NCBI GenBank assembly: GCA_017550335.1
Contig: JAFZPM010000048.1
Coordinates: 1-64,000 of the forward strand
Direction of reading: 5' to 3'
DNA length: 64,000 nt
DNA from: Paludibacteraceae bacterium
Lineage (GTDB): Bacteria > Bacteroidota > Bacteroidia > Bacteroidales > Paludibacteraceae
The notes beneath the pieces are model-generated. The model was not told the origin of the DNA, searched no databases, and saw only the letters and a list, made by a program, of their open reading frames with translations. Below are positions 32,434 through 42,145 of the stretch, one piece after another (position 1 is the stretch's first letter; each line of letters opens with the position of its first letter). Both the position numbers and the translations under genes were made by a program.

Positions 32434-35400
32434 TTATTTTTTAATTAATTCAACATTCCCTCCTATCTTCACCCTCTTCATCTCCGTACAAGCATTGAAT
32501 TCAGGGAAGTACATCTGCTCCACCTTGGCTGGATTAAGGGTATAATCGCCTTGGCAGAAAGGTGTTAGCTCTATCGTGAACTCGTAGACGCCCCGAGTCA
32601 GGGCCGAGCAGAAGATGTTCGTGTGTTCCTTGTAGTGCTCCCTATAGACCTCATTGTTTTTCCAACTCCGATCCTTGCTCGCATAGGTGCATCCTGCTGG
32701 GATAGGCACATGGATCAGCACATAATCCGCATCCTTCTCCACCGTCACTGTCACCTTCATCTTTACCCGCTGACTTACCGTCAAAGCAGTGTCGGAGAAG
32801 CTGGTTTGGATGGAGAATCCTGTCCCCTTCGCCTTGACAGGACAATCCCAATAGGTGGATGAAACGGACAGATAGACGGGGGAGGTGCCATTCTGGGAAA
32901 TGTCGAGCACACCATCCGCAGGAACTTTCCTCTCATAAGGGAATTGGTCTATCTCCTCTTGCATGGCGTCCGAGAAGCGCACCTTCTTTTTCTCCTCGCC
33001 CAAACTTTGCTTCAAGTCATCCGACAAGGTGCGAAGAATCATGGCCGACTCGTATGTGTTGTGCCAATGGGAGGTTGGACTAAGTGTTTTCTCGTAATAG
33101 AAATAGTCACGCATCTTCTGCAGTTCCTCCTTGAAATCCTTGAGCGAATCGGCTTGCAGGATACGATAGACTTGCAACGTGTTCATCATCCTGTTGCTAT
33201 GCACAGAACGGTCATTGCCAAACTTATAATAAACACATCCCTTCATCGTCTCCTCACGATGCTTGTTCAACCATTCGTAATCAATCGGCAAACCACATTT
33301 CACCTTGAGTTCCGCCAGATCCAGACTGTCCTGGAGCGTCAAATCCTTCACCGAATCCAACCTGCTCACCATGGCCTGATAATCCAATTCCTGTCCTAAT
33401 GAATGGAGCATCGCCAAGCCAAACAGTTTGTCGGCGGACGAATGGGTTTCATCCATTAAATCACGACATGTTTTGAGCGTTTTTTCCTTCGGGAAGTCGA
33501 TGTGATATTTTTGAAGCGTTTCTATAATGTAACGGCTGATCCAGCGTCTTGATTGATCGGGTCCCCACCAACCCCAAAGTCCATTCGGCAGCTGTCTCTC
33601 CTTCAATGTCTGTACAAGCTCCGCGATCTTCTTCTCGTTCGTTTTGCGACGATGTTTCGAGAGATTCGGGTCCTGATTGGCCGTCATGAAACCAATCAAC
33701 TTAGAGGTGGTTTGCTCGTTGCATCCGTATGGATAATTTGTCAGCATGGAGACCTCATCCTGCAACAAATCGGACTGGGTACTCATCACCCGGACGGTCA
33801 CGCTATCCGCCTTCTCCGACTGGAGTGACATCCGCAGCGTGTCCCGCAAGATGGCGAAACGACCATCGGTACAAGCGACGCCCTGCGGCATTATCTTCAC
33901 CTTCCGTCTCTCCCCGTCGTTGAAATGGTTCTCCGAGACGAACTGGTAGACCACGGAGAGGGAATCTCCCTGGGCACGCAGCTGGAGGGTATCTGTCAGC
34001 GTGGTAGCGCAACGGTGCGGATGGGTGGAGATCAAAGAGTCGTTCACCGAGAAGGAACTGGTCAGCTGCACCGTGTCTTTCGTGTAGTTCGTCAGCTTGC
34101 CACGGGCCTGACAGAGATCCCCGCGCACCAAGAACTCAGGCAGGTATAACCTGGCGGAGAGCGGAACGAAGGATTTGATGGAGCCCTCGGCGGAACCTCT
34201 AGCGATATATTTCTTGACAGGCGCATCCGCCAAATAGATTGTCTGCCAACGGGTAATATTATCCGGGAAGGTAACCGGGAAGCGCACCTTACCCTCCTTG
34301 TCGGTCGTCAACACAGGCTGCCAAAAACCTTGGTCGGAGAAGTGGGTGCGAAGCGTGGCGCAGCCCTCCGTTTCCTCAGTCACCGGCGAATCGTCGCTGC
34401 CATGTTTCGTTTTTATAATAACCACACCATTCGCCGCGCGGGCACCGTATATGGCGGTGGCTGCGGCATCCTTCAATACCTCCATCGAGAGAATGTCATC
34501 TGGATTAATCTTGGACAACGGATTATCAGCATTCTCCACAATAGGCTTTCCATCCACCACATAGAGCGGATCGGAACTACCCGACAACGAAGGAAGACCT
34601 CTGATCCAGATCGTCGCACCAGAGGCAGCCCCGGGCTGACCACTCGCGGCAGTGACTCGAAGACCTGAGAGACGACCAGCCAAAGCTTGTTCAACTGATG
34701 CGGTAGGCCCTAAGTGGGCAGAGGAGACCTGTGCTACAGCACCTGTGCGATCTTGTATCATCCTAGGGCCGAATTCCTCCAATATCTTTGAGATAGAATC
34801 AGACAATGCGGACGGAATAGGATCGTTGGTCCAAAGGAATACGAACAGTCGTTCCACCACAAGGTCAAGACTATCCTCGGTATAGAAGAGATGGCTCATC
34901 AACCGACAAGCGAACGAATCAGTCATAATGCGATCCTTTTTCGTGTCGAATCGGACAAAGGAGCGTTTGTTTGGCTCCACTTTTACGGAGTCCAAACGAT
35001 AGCATGTGGTATCCACGTTCAACAAATAAACACGGTATAGACCCGCTTTAATATCATCGAATTGCCGAACACCTGTCACTGCAGGCATCCCATCTCCATA
35101 CGGAACCAAGACGGAAGAAAAAACCGGTTTGTCGGATCGAATCCTCAGACAATTGCCTGACTCTTTCTCTTGCGGATAATTCCGATGCAAAGTGTACACG
35201 CGCCTTTCCTTTTTTGGTTCAATCTTCTCCTTCCGCTTCTCTTCCTCTCTCAGCACACGTTCCAACGTCAGCAACTCTCCATCCAGTGATTTAGAATATG
35301 ACCTGTAGCGAAACTGCGGATAATCCTTTTTTTCGACCGGACGGGTTACCAATCGATGGTTGGTTGTGTCATAAGAATAAACAAGGTTGTGGTCCACCTT

Positions 35401-38370
35401 CGTCTTCACATCGAAAGAGTCACTCATCCAGCGAACCGAATCCAATATCGGTCCCGCAAAATAACATTTACCGCACCCCTTTTTATTTTTATATGTTCTG
35501 TTGAAATGGAGGAGTGTGCCATTCTTTCTCACCAATCTTTCTTGAGGAAAAGATTTAGGCCTCTCGAACAACATGATGTAGGGTTTCAGTTGCTTCATCT
35601 CCTTTTTTGTCAGGTGGTCACGTCTCTTTTCCCGCTTAACCTGCGGAGAAGTGGTATTGACATCGAAACTCAGGATTGTGCGTTTGTTGGCCTCCACCTT
35701 TACGGAGTCTATGGTATATTCCGCCGTTCTGGTCCTCAGCCTGATGCGATGGTATTCATTGGGTGTGATGGCGAAAGAGAAAGGCGTTTCCTCCGACATG
35801 ATAAAACAAGGCACATCATCAATGTATGCGACATGAATATTCTGGACATAACCACTACTGCATATGAGAGGCGAAATCTGCGTGAGTGAATCCTCCGGAT
35901 AATAGCTATACCTATGGATGGTGTCGAGCCTAGGGAAAAGGATGGAATAGGCCTCTATCGAGTCGATGGCAGATATTCTTTTCCAGGAAAGCAGTTTGGA
36001 GCTGTTCATGTAGGTGTCCTCTTTCGACGTACTCGTCTTAAAATAATCTACCTGCGGGACGTCCAGATAGGTGTTTGGATAATTCCAAATAGGTGATTTC
36101 TCGTTGAACTGGCCATTGATTGCGTAGGCGGTCACATCGGCCCCCTTCACAGGCTTGCCATCCGCATCGGTCACCTGCACCTCCATTTCGCAACTCATTC
36201 CAGGGACAATCACGGAAGGTTCATCCACCGCGATATACAGTTGTCGGTTGCTATGTACACGGACGATATCCGTATACTCCATGACCTGACCCGCCCAAAG
36301 CACTTTGGACCTCAGGATATAGGACTTCTCTTTGTCCCAAGGATAGTAGGCGGGCAAATCCTTGTCACTGCCCGTGAAAATCACTTCTCCATCCTTGATC
36401 ACATAGCAGGCCATCGGCAGATGCAACGCATTGGAGACCATCGGGAAGAGGCTGTCTCCCGACTCGCGCCATTGTACGGACACCATAGAGGCGGATGAAG
36501 GTATCTTTTCATAGGCTGAAGCATGAGCCGTTTTGAAGCAATAGGCGGCGTAGGAAGGCTCCACACGCAACGTGCAAGGCAGCATGGTGTCCGCTAAATG
36601 GATTCGGTTGCCGAATGCGTCCTCCGCAAAAACAGATGCCCGCCCGACCGTGTCTTTACCATTGTATTGAGCCACCGCCGAAAGGGAGTCCCGATTGAGT
36701 GAGATGACCACACTGTGTTTCCCCGTGTAATAATGTTGCCAACTCAATTTCTTCTCCTCCACATTTCCGTCCGGCATGGAAAGGGTTATTTCGGCTCGGA
36801 AACTAATGTTGTTTCCTCCCGCGACGGAAGGAGGGAAAGTAAAGGTCAACTCCTCCTTCCCATCGGTCATCTTGTTTTGAGCGGCGAGTTCTTTGGAATA
36901 GCAGGAGCGTGCCTCCAACAGGGAATCGACGTTCATTAGTTGGAGGGTAACCTTCACCAAGGCATCCGAGAAGGGAAGTCCATTGGCATCCTTTGCCGTT
37001 ACCTTCACACGGATGCTATCCCCCTTGTAATAGTCGGGTTGATCATACGATCCCTCCAGTGTGGCGTCACGCAAAACGTAATCCTCATATTTGAAGGAGG
37101 TGGTCTCCAATAAACGTCCTTTCCTATCCCAGAAGGAGACAACGTATTTTTTGTCTAGCTGCAACTGCAGGGAATCGTCCAAGACAAAATCATAGGTATA
37201 GACGCCATCGGCACAGGGATTCAGCCGTTCTTTCAACACCTTGCGGTTATTTTTCCGGGTGAGAGACGAATAATAAGACCCATTGTAATCCTGTGAAAGT
37301 GAGATCGATACCGGATGGTTGTATCGACGGTTCTTTCGGTAAAAGGTCCCCTTCACGCGGACCGTATCATTCGGTTTGTACTTCGGTTGACCAACAACAG
37401 AAAAGGAGGCCACCTTTGGAGCAAATTTTATGCCTTTCCCATCATAACGCAGGAAACCCTCTTCTTGATATGTTAACTTACGGTTATGTCGTTGATCGCG
37501 CCTCACACATTTCCTCATCACCTTGCGATAACGGGATCCATCCTCGTATCGCAAATCTTCCAGATCAATATACTTTCCCGTATAGTAGTTATAATATTCC
37601 CTAGAATCGCAGCGATAATCATATTCATTGTCCTCGGCATAAAAATCGTCAAAGCGGGCAGCTATTTTCCAAATCAGGCGCTCAACCTTAGCTAGATAAC
37701 CCACTGGTTCTTCCTCTCTGACAGAGGCCACCGGATCCTTCACGACACGACCTATCGTGGCGAAGAACTTAGAAGGACGACGCTTTTGTATTTTCCAATT
37801 GTGACCTTCCTTCTCAATACTGAAATAGCAAAGTTTTCCCTGATGGAGGATGCGCACACTGGCATAATCATAATGTTTGGTCGCCTCATAGCGCTGGGTC
37901 GCGGCGTTATAGGGCATCGCCTCTCTGTTTATCGATACCTCCGCATCCGACAGAATATGATTCAGACTGTCATGCAAAAAGAAAGATAGCTTCTCGTAAT
38001 CCTTCCCCATAGCGATTCGATAGGGAGTAACAGCATGATAGATATAATTGATTCTGTCCTTCTCCAAACGAGCCAAAAGATAGTTGCCTGGTGTCATAGA
38101 ATTCACCCTTTCTATCATCTCCCATTCTGAGAAATAATAATGGCTACTATTGAACTGAGCCACTAACATATTACTCTCCACAATCTTCGAGAAAACCTCA
38201 TCTGAGACTTCAATTCCAGCTGAAGCGTGTGAATGTATCTCATCCGTCAATTGGTTCGTAAGACGAAAAACGTAAACTGGGCTTCTATAGTCCGTATTAA
38301 AATCGGGAGCCGCTCCGAAGGCTGCCGTCCATGACACCCAAATCAAAAGGAGTAATGTGAATTTCCTCAT
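32434..38370 (-). CDS. Alpha-2-macroglobulin-like protein with embedded TonB-receptor plug
   Basis: This 1978-residue exported protein has a signal peptide (RKFTLLLLIWVSWTAAFG). MG-type beta domains follow, including an MG2-like 'YYKGDSIRVKVTAKDANGLP' near residue 450. Residues about 1235-1330 read like the plug of SusC/TonB receptors: 'LAGRLSGLRVTAASGQPGA', 'DPLYVVDGKP', 'YGARAANGVVIIKTK'. Then come the alpha-2-macroglobulin domain ('FPDNITRWQTIYLAD') and an intact thioester motif Cys1550-Asn-Glu-Gln in 'YPYGCNEQTTSK', followed by a terpenoid-cyclase-like helical domain and a receptor-binding-like end. Bacterial homologues trap proteases and guard the envelope. A stand-alone beta-barrel is absent, so the plug is not a transporter here. 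Confidence 0.9.
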   Translation of the reverse strand: MRKFTLLLLIWVSWTAAFGAAPDFNTDYRSPVYVFRLTNQLTDEIHSHASAGIEVSDEVFSKIVESNMLVAQFNSSHYYFSEWEMIERVNSMTPGNYLLARLEKDRINYIYHAVTPYRIAMGKDYEKLSFFLHDSLNHILSDAEVSINREAMPYNAATQRYEATKHYDYASVRILHQGKLCYFSIEKEGHNWKIQKRRPSKFFATIGRVVKDPVASVREEEPVGYLAKVERLIWKIAARFDDFYAEDNEYDYRCDSREYYNYYTGKYIDLEDLRYEDGSRYRKVMRKCVRRDQRHNRKLTYQEEGFLRYDGKGIKFAPKVASFSVVGQPKYKPNDTVRVKGTFYRKNRRYNHPVSISLSQDYNGSYYSSLTRKNNRKVLKERLNPCADGVYTYDFVLDDSLQLQLDKKYVVSFWDRKGRLLETTSFKYEDYVLRDATLEGSYDQPDYYKGDSIRVKVTAKDANGLPFSDALVKVTLQLMNVDSLLEARSCYSKELAAQNKMTDGKEELTFTFPPSVAGGNNISFRAEITLSMPDGNVEEKKLSWQHYYTGKHSVVISLNRDSLSAVAQYNGKDTVGRASVFAEDAFGNRIHLADTMLPCTLRVEPSYAAYCFKTAHASAYEKIPSSASMVSVQWRESGDSLFPMVSNALHLPMACYVIKDGEVIFTGSDKDLPAYYPWDKEKSYILRSKVLWAGQVMEYTDIVRVHSNRQLYIAVDEPSVIVPGMSCEMEVQVTDADGKPVKGADVTAYAINGQFNEKSPIWNYPNTYLDVPQVDYFKTSTSKEDTYMNSSKLLSWKRISAIDSIEAYSILFPRLDTIHRYSYYPEDSLTQISPLICSSGYVQNIHVAYIDDVPCFIMSEETPFSFAITPNEYHRIRLRTRTAEYTIDSVKVEANKRTILSFDVNTTSPQVKREKRRDHLTKKEMKQLKPYIMLFERPKSFPQERLVRKNGTLLHFNRTYKNKKGCGKCYFAGPILDSVRWMSDSFDVKTKVDHNLVYSYDTTNHRLVTRPVEKKDYPQFRYRSYSKSLDGELLTLERVLREEEKRKEKIEPKKERRVYTLHRNYPQEKESGNCLRIRSDKPVFSSVLVPYGDGMPAVTGVRQFDDIKAGLYRVYLLNVDTTCYRLDSVKVEPNKRSFVRFDTKKDRIMTDSFACRLMSHLFYTEDSLDLVVERLFVFLWTNDPIPSALSDSISKILEEFGPRMIQDRTGAVAQVSSAHLGPTASVEQALAGRLSGLRVTAASGQPGAASGATIWIRGLPSLSGSSDPLYVVDGKPIVENADNPLSKINPDDILSMEVLKDAAATAIYGARAANGVVIIKTKHGSDDSPVTEETEGCATLRTHFSDQGFWQPVLTTDKEGKVRFPVTFPDNITRWQTIYLADAPVKKYIARGSAEGSIKSFVPLSARLYLPEFLVRGDLCQARGKLTNYTKDTVQLTSSFSVNDSLISTHPHRCATTLTDTLQLRAQGDSLSVVYQFVSENHFNDGERRKVKIMPQGVACTDGRFAILRDTLRMSLQSEKADSVTVRVMSTQSDLLQDEVSMLTNYPYGCNEQTTSKLIGFMTANQDPNLSKHRRKTNEKKIAELVQTLKERQLPNGLWGWWGPDQSRRWISRYIIETLQKYHIDFPKEKTLKTCRDLMDETHSSADKLFGLAMLHSLGQELDYQAMVSRLDSVKDLTLQDSLDLAELKVKCGLPIDYEWLNKHREETMKGCVYYKFGNDRSVHSNRMMNTLQVYRILQADSLKDFKEELQKMRDYFYYEKTLSPTSHWHNTYESAMILRTLSDDLKQSLGEEKKKVRFSDAMQEEIDQFPYERKVPADGVLDISQNGTSPVYLSVSSTYWDCPVKAKGTGFSIQTSFSDTALTVSQRVKMKVTVTVEKDADYVLIHVPIPAGCTYASKDRSWKNNEVYREHYKEHTNIFCSALTRGVYEFTIELTPFCQGDYTLNPAKVEQMYFPEFNACTEMKRVKIGGNVELIKK

Positions 38371-38388
38371 ATAAGAATTTTTATTGTT

Positions 38389-39570
38389 TTATTGTTTTCT
38401 TCTTTGTAAATGTCTCAAAAGGCTACTGGCCTGTTTGTCCCCTTGCTTGGCGGCTTTCTTGCACCATTCCTCCGCTTTCCCGTAATCCACGGGAACGCCT
38501 TCCCCCTTAAAGTAGTGGAGGGCCAAACAGTACTGCGCATCGACGAGGCCTTGCTCGGCGGCTTTCGTATACCATTCGACGGCTTTCGCCTCATCCTTCC
38601 GGACGCCCTCGCCACTGTGGTAGCTGTAAGCCAGATTGTATTGCGCCACGGCATCCCCTTGCTCCGCCGCTATGGTGTAGAGTTCAACCGCCTTCTCACA
38701 GTTCCGGCCCACACCACATCCGAAGTTGTAGCAGTTGCCCAAATTCCGATACGCCACCACATTTCCCTGCGCCGCGGCTTCCCTCCATAGTTCCATGGCC
38801 TTTTCAAACTCTCTTTTCTGGTAATGGCAGAAGCCTATCCGCCTCAACACCTCAGAATCCCCTTGCCCGACGATCTTACCATACCATTCCGCCGCTTTCG
38901 TGAGGTCCTGCGCCATGCCGATGCCATCGTAGTAGCAGTCCGCCAACCCTCTTTGCGCCGCGGCATCCCCTTGCTCCGCCAGTGCGGTCAGCTTTTCCAC
39001 ATCCACCTGGCTCTCTTTGCCTTTGGAAGCCAACGCGCCAATCGGTTCGATTGGTTCCGGGGGCACCTTCCGCTTAGTAGGGCACTCCTTGCGGACTGTG
39101 GATGTAAGTGGGCCCTTCAGGACTTCATCGACCGTGGTTATCAGTTTATCGATGTCGGTGTCAAACTTTCTCCTTGCGATAACTTTTCTGAGCATGTCCA
39201 ACCGGGAAAGGATAGCCCCCTTAAGATGATTAAACTGCTCCACTTGGGACAAGGAGAAGAAGTCCTCCTCAATGATGATGTTAACGGCTATGGACTTCTC
39301 CTTTTTGCTGTAACCACCCACGTCTTTTATCGCGTCGCGTACATAATCTGTCGGGGTGACTTGAAAATCCAGCAAGATGAATTCCAAATCATTCCCGTAT
39401 GGTTCGTATGGAATCGCCTTCAGTTCCTTCGCGATGCCACCTTCCCCGTCCGCTCCCCAAATAAGGGTCCGGAATGCCTCCCCGAGTCTGTCCCGCTCCG
39501 CTCTCTTCTCCTCCGACTCGTCGCAATCAGGGTATACGACCACGGTACATCCTAGTATATCGTTATCCAT
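38389..39570 (-). CDS. Sel1-repeat protein with uncharacterised N-terminal domain
   Basis: This 393-residue cytosolic protein has an N-terminal domain of about 165 residues (opening 'LGCTVVVYPDCDESEEKRAE', with 'IAVNIIIEEDFFSLSQVEQF') that I cannot place. A proline-rich linker follows ('RKVPPEPIEPIG'), then about five Sel1 repeats ('AEQGDAAAQRGLADCYYDG', 'GVGRNCEKAVELYTIAAEQ', 'GEGVRKDEAKAVEWY'). Sel1 repeats are protein-binding scaffolds. The gene is more GC-rich than the island to its right in transcription order. It precedes the alpha-2-macroglobulin gene by 18 bp. Confidence 0.8.
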   Translation of the reverse strand: MDNDILGCTVVVYPDCDESEEKRAERDRLGEAFRTLIWGADGEGGIAKELKAIPYEPYGNDLEFILLDFQVTPTDYVRDAIKDVGGYSKKEKSIAVNIIIEEDFFSLSQVEQFNHLKGAILSRLDMLRKVIARRKFDTDIDKLITTVDEVLKGPLTSTVRKECPTKRKVPPEPIEPIGALASKGKESQVDVEKLTALAEQGDAAAQRGLADCYYDGIGMAQDLTKAAEWYGKIVGQGDSEVLRRIGFCHYQKREFEKAMELWREAAAQGNVVAYRNLGNCYNFGCGVGRNCEKAVELYTIAAEQGDAVAQYNLAYSYHSGEGVRKDEAKAVEWYTKAAEQGLVDAQYCLALHYFKGEGVPVDYGKAEEWCKKAAKQGDKQASSLLRHLQRRKQ

Positions 39571-39607
39571 AGGCTACATTCGTCTTCCCCATTTTAGTAA
39601 CGTTTCC

Positions 39608-40804
39608 TTACTCCTCCACCTTGAATTGATAGCCCATTTTCTTATTAAACAATTCAATGTACAGATTCTTTGTGCCCTTTGGTACTTTTAACGTGACTCC
39701 AGATGTATTTATTTCGTCAAATGGGTGTGAAGAATCAAATGAGACCTCATTCGGGTCCTGCCAATTCATTTCCACACAGCGAAGTTTCACGCAATGATGT
39801 ACCGCATCTCTATACACCCTCTTAATTGATGCCGGACAAACAAGCGTATCGAATTGACAATCCGTAAAGGCATACAGTCCAAGCTCCTCCACACAAGATG
39901 GAATCATATATCTATTCCCTTTTTTCGCAGGTGGATAGGCAACCAAGCATTTGCCTGCTTTTTCAAAAAGGACATCCTCCGATACGGAAAGGACGTCGTT
40001 CGCATCATCCACCACGAAACGAGACAAGGAAGGCACACTACACCTCTCCCATCTACGAACCTCACTTCCCAAACGTATCTCACGTAGATATTTATTGCTT
40101 ATACCACCTATTGTCGGATAATTAAAGAAAAACACCGTATCTCTCTTCTCTGGAGGATATTTGACGATTCTTATATCCTTCTTTAAATAATGGGATTTAA
40201 AATAACTGTCTTCAACATAGTGCATCACTCCCGAATAATAAGAATAAAGCACCCCATCTTGCGAGAAAAGAAGCTTGTTGCCAGGAGAAACTGAAATATG
40301 GGAGAGACGTTTCGACTGAATGCCATAATCTCCGATAATCTCCTGAACGTTTTTCCCTATATGCAGTGATTTAACAGGACACCTACTTGATAATTCTTTT
40401 ATTACTCTAACGGAATCAGGAATAACAAAGGACTCCAAGTTAGGACAATTCGCTAGGAAGCAACTAATCCCCTTATAATTTTCAGGAAGCACCACTTTTG
40501 ACAATTTCTTACAATTACAAATAGCAGCATATCCACTTCCCCTAACGGATGGTGAAAATATAATGGTCTCCACATTATTACAACCATTGAACGCCTCATA
40601 TCCAACGGAGGAGACATTTCCTCCCACATAGACAATCTTTGTGCGAGGATATTTCGCCAGCGCTTGTTTCACATGCTTCTGTTCAAGAGTTCCCTCTCCT
40701 ATAAAAGTTAGGGAATCCCGCTTCGAGTCGTAATTGAAACCAATCGCTTCCGCCTTTGCCTGCAGAAAACAAAAAAATAATATGAAAATAATATATCTAT
40801 TCAT
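39608..40804 (-). CDS. BspA-like leucine-rich-repeat secreted protein
   Basis: This 398-residue protein has a signal peptide (YIIFILFFCFLQAKAEA). LRR_5/BspA-type repeats follow: 'VSSVGYEAFNGCNNVETIIF', 'CKKLSKVVLPENYKG', 'CPNLESFVIPDSVRVI', 'LGLYAFTDCQFDTLVCP'. Related surface proteins bind host or bacterial partners. No sorting domain is visible at the C-terminus ('KKMGYQFKVEE'). The start overlaps the stop of the upstream membrane protein gene by 4 bp (ATGA type), indicating translational coupling. Confidence 0.82.
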   Translation of the reverse strand: MNRYIIFILFFCFLQAKAEAIGFNYDSKRDSLTFIGEGTLEQKHVKQALAKYPRTKIVYVGGNVSSVGYEAFNGCNNVETIIFSPSVRGSGYAAICNCKKLSKVVLPENYKGISCFLANCPNLESFVIPDSVRVIKELSSRCPVKSLHIGKNVQEIIGDYGIQSKRLSHISVSPGNKLLFSQDGVLYSYYSGVMHYVEDSYFKSHYLKKDIRIVKYPPEKRDTVFFFNYPTIGGISNKYLREIRLGSEVRRWERCSVPSLSRFVVDDANDVLSVSEDVLFEKAGKCLVAYPPAKKGNRYMIPSCVEELGLYAFTDCQFDTLVCPASIKRVYRDAVHHCVKLRCVEMNWQDPNEVSFDSSHPFDEINTSGVTLKVPKGTKNLYIELFNKKMGYQFKVEE

Positions 40805-41376
40805 GCTTGGTTATCTTTTGGTCGTTTTCTCGCGGAAATCGAATTAGACACTTTAACGGCTAAGATTATCATCCCATAGATGAGTCCGATAACTAAACCT
40901 ACAAAAGTGAGTATTAGAATAAATAAAAACCAAATATCATGTTCGCCAAATTCAAAACCCATCCAGAGATGTGCGATTCCCTTCTGCGGATATATAGAAG
41001 CAAAATAGTGATAGTCATCAACCGTATTGTCTGTACAATGTAAATAAAAACAGCACTCGGTTTCGTCATATTCGCATCCGAGATCGTAATATACGCAATT
41101 AAATCCCTGTATTGTCCATTTCTCTTTCCTATTTTCGAATTGCTTAATGATTGATGCCGAATAGTCGGTTGGGAAACTAATTTTGTAGTCGCAACCGCAA
41201 CCGCTACACCCATCTTCTTTAGAGATTATTTCGTACTGGGGTATCTCTAAGTCTAAGGCAGATAGTATGTAATCCACACCTGTTTTTTTTAGTGGAGAAA
41301 AATACATAATTGTGCATATCACTATACCGATCAAGCATGGACTTTCTAATCCTATTATAAGCTTTAAATCCTTCAT
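40801..41376 (-). CDS. Two-helix membrane protein with periplasmic domain
   Basis: From ATG 41376 this 191-residue protein has an N-terminal helix ('PCLIGIVICTIMYFSPL'), a periplasmic part of about 100 residues rich in Cys ('DGCSGCGCDYKI', 'YDETECCFYLHC'), and a C-terminal helix ('WFLFILILTFVGLVIGLIYG') with a basic tail. A TTG at 41394 in the same frame is less likely. It is the first gene behind the promoter at 41580-41612, with an unusually long leader. Function is unknown. Confidence 0.65.
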   Translation of the reverse strand: MKDLKLIIGLESPCLIGIVICTIMYFSPLKKTGVDYILSALDLEIPQYEIISKEDGCSGCGCDYKISFPTDYSASIIKQFENRKEKWTIQGFNCVYYDLGCEYDETECCFYLHCTDNTVDDYHYFASIYPQKGIAHLWMGFEFGEHDIWFLFILILTFVGLVIGLIYGMIILAVKVSNSISARKRPKDNQA

Positions 41377-41573
41377 TGTTGTTTTGACGGTCAAGTTATA
41401 TCATGCAATGGCTGGATTCGACATTCCACGGAATATCCTTGTCGGGCATGGCTTCGCCCTTGTCAGTCACAAGGCTGGCAAAAAAAGGAGAGCGTCCGGC
41501 AGAGAAGGGCTATTCCTAGCGATTCATAGGCTCTACCCGTGCATGCGTCCGCAACGGTGGATCCGGTCATGCG
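41377..41573 (-). ncRNA. Long structured 5' leader (candidate regulatory RNA)
   Basis: The transcript expected from the promoter at 41580-41612 has about 195 nt before the ATG. The leader contains a 6-bp hairpin (plus-strand CCTTGT at 41458-41463 with ACAAGG at 41469-41474), an inverted repeat ATTCC-AC-GGAAT (41423-41434) and a 35-codon frame starting at 41570. It is GC-richer than the flanking genes. No known riboswitch class is recognised. Confidence 0.35.
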
Positions 41574-41579
41574 CTTTCA

Positions 41580-41612
41580 CAAAGATATTTATTATTGCCA
41601 AAAAACCGCAAA
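41580..41612 (-). promoter_or_regulatory. Promoter of the 41.4-32 kb minus-strand gene run
   Basis: On the minus strand TTTG (41612-41609), 21 nt, then TATCTTTG (41587-41580). This is a full match to the Bacteroidetes consensus. Confidence 0.7.
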
Positions 41613-41734
41613 CGTTCATATAATTATTCAAGGAATAGCGCAGAAATTTCATTTAGGCAAGGCATACGATGATTAGGCATCCCGCGTCTCCGGCATAGTG
41701 TCCACACGAAAAAACAGAGGTTCCTTGGATTCTC

Positions 41735-42145
41735 TCACAAGGTTATCCCTTCGATATTCACGATTGATTTAATCGATATGCGTGTCCCGTCGTCCAATTG
41801 CACCTCCTGCATGTATTCGTCGTACTTGGCAAGATGATCCTTCTTGGTGAGGTAGGCCCCCCCTTCCTTCTTCTCGTCGGGAGAGAAGTAAGTGATGATG
41901 ACGCTCGGATGTTCACCGATGTGGGCGAGCAGGTAACCCATTTTCTGGTCAAGTTCCCTCTGTGCGGATTCGTCAGGTGCGATGAAATCCTCCGTCAGCC
42001 TTGCGGTCTCACGGATAGCGTCACCATGTCCGTTCAGGGCTGCGAAAGGGGAAAACTGAGCCGCCCGGTCTCGCATCGACATCGGAGGATGTTTGGAGGA
42101 GACATGGTGGGGCAGATGGATGATATCGTCGTAATCGTGCGTCAT
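41735..42145 (-). CDS. YolD-like family protein
   Basis: This 136-residue protein carries the YolD-like signature 'MSMRDRAAQFSPFAALNGHG' followed by a beta-rich domain ('PSVIITYFSPDEKKEGG', 'GTRISIKSIV'). YolD-like proteins are typically encoded beside Y-family polymerases of the UvrX/UmuC-like group and are thought to act with them in DNA-damage tolerance. Here the start overlaps the stop of the polymerase gene by 4 bp, so the pairing is conserved and translationally coupled. Confidence 0.85.
   Translation of the reverse strand: MTHDYDDIIHLPHHVSSKHPPMSMRDRAAQFSPFAALNGHGDAIRETARLTEDFIAPDESAQRELDQKMGYLLAHIGEHPSVIITYFSPDEKKEGGAYLTKKDHLAKYDEYMQEVQLDDGTRISIKSIVNIEGITL

Noticed and set aside
41312..41623. 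103-codon plus-strand frame in the 41.4-41.6 kb gap
   Set aside because: Its start lies inside a minus-strand gene and the residues are low in domain character. The promoter and leader evidence favours the minus strand.
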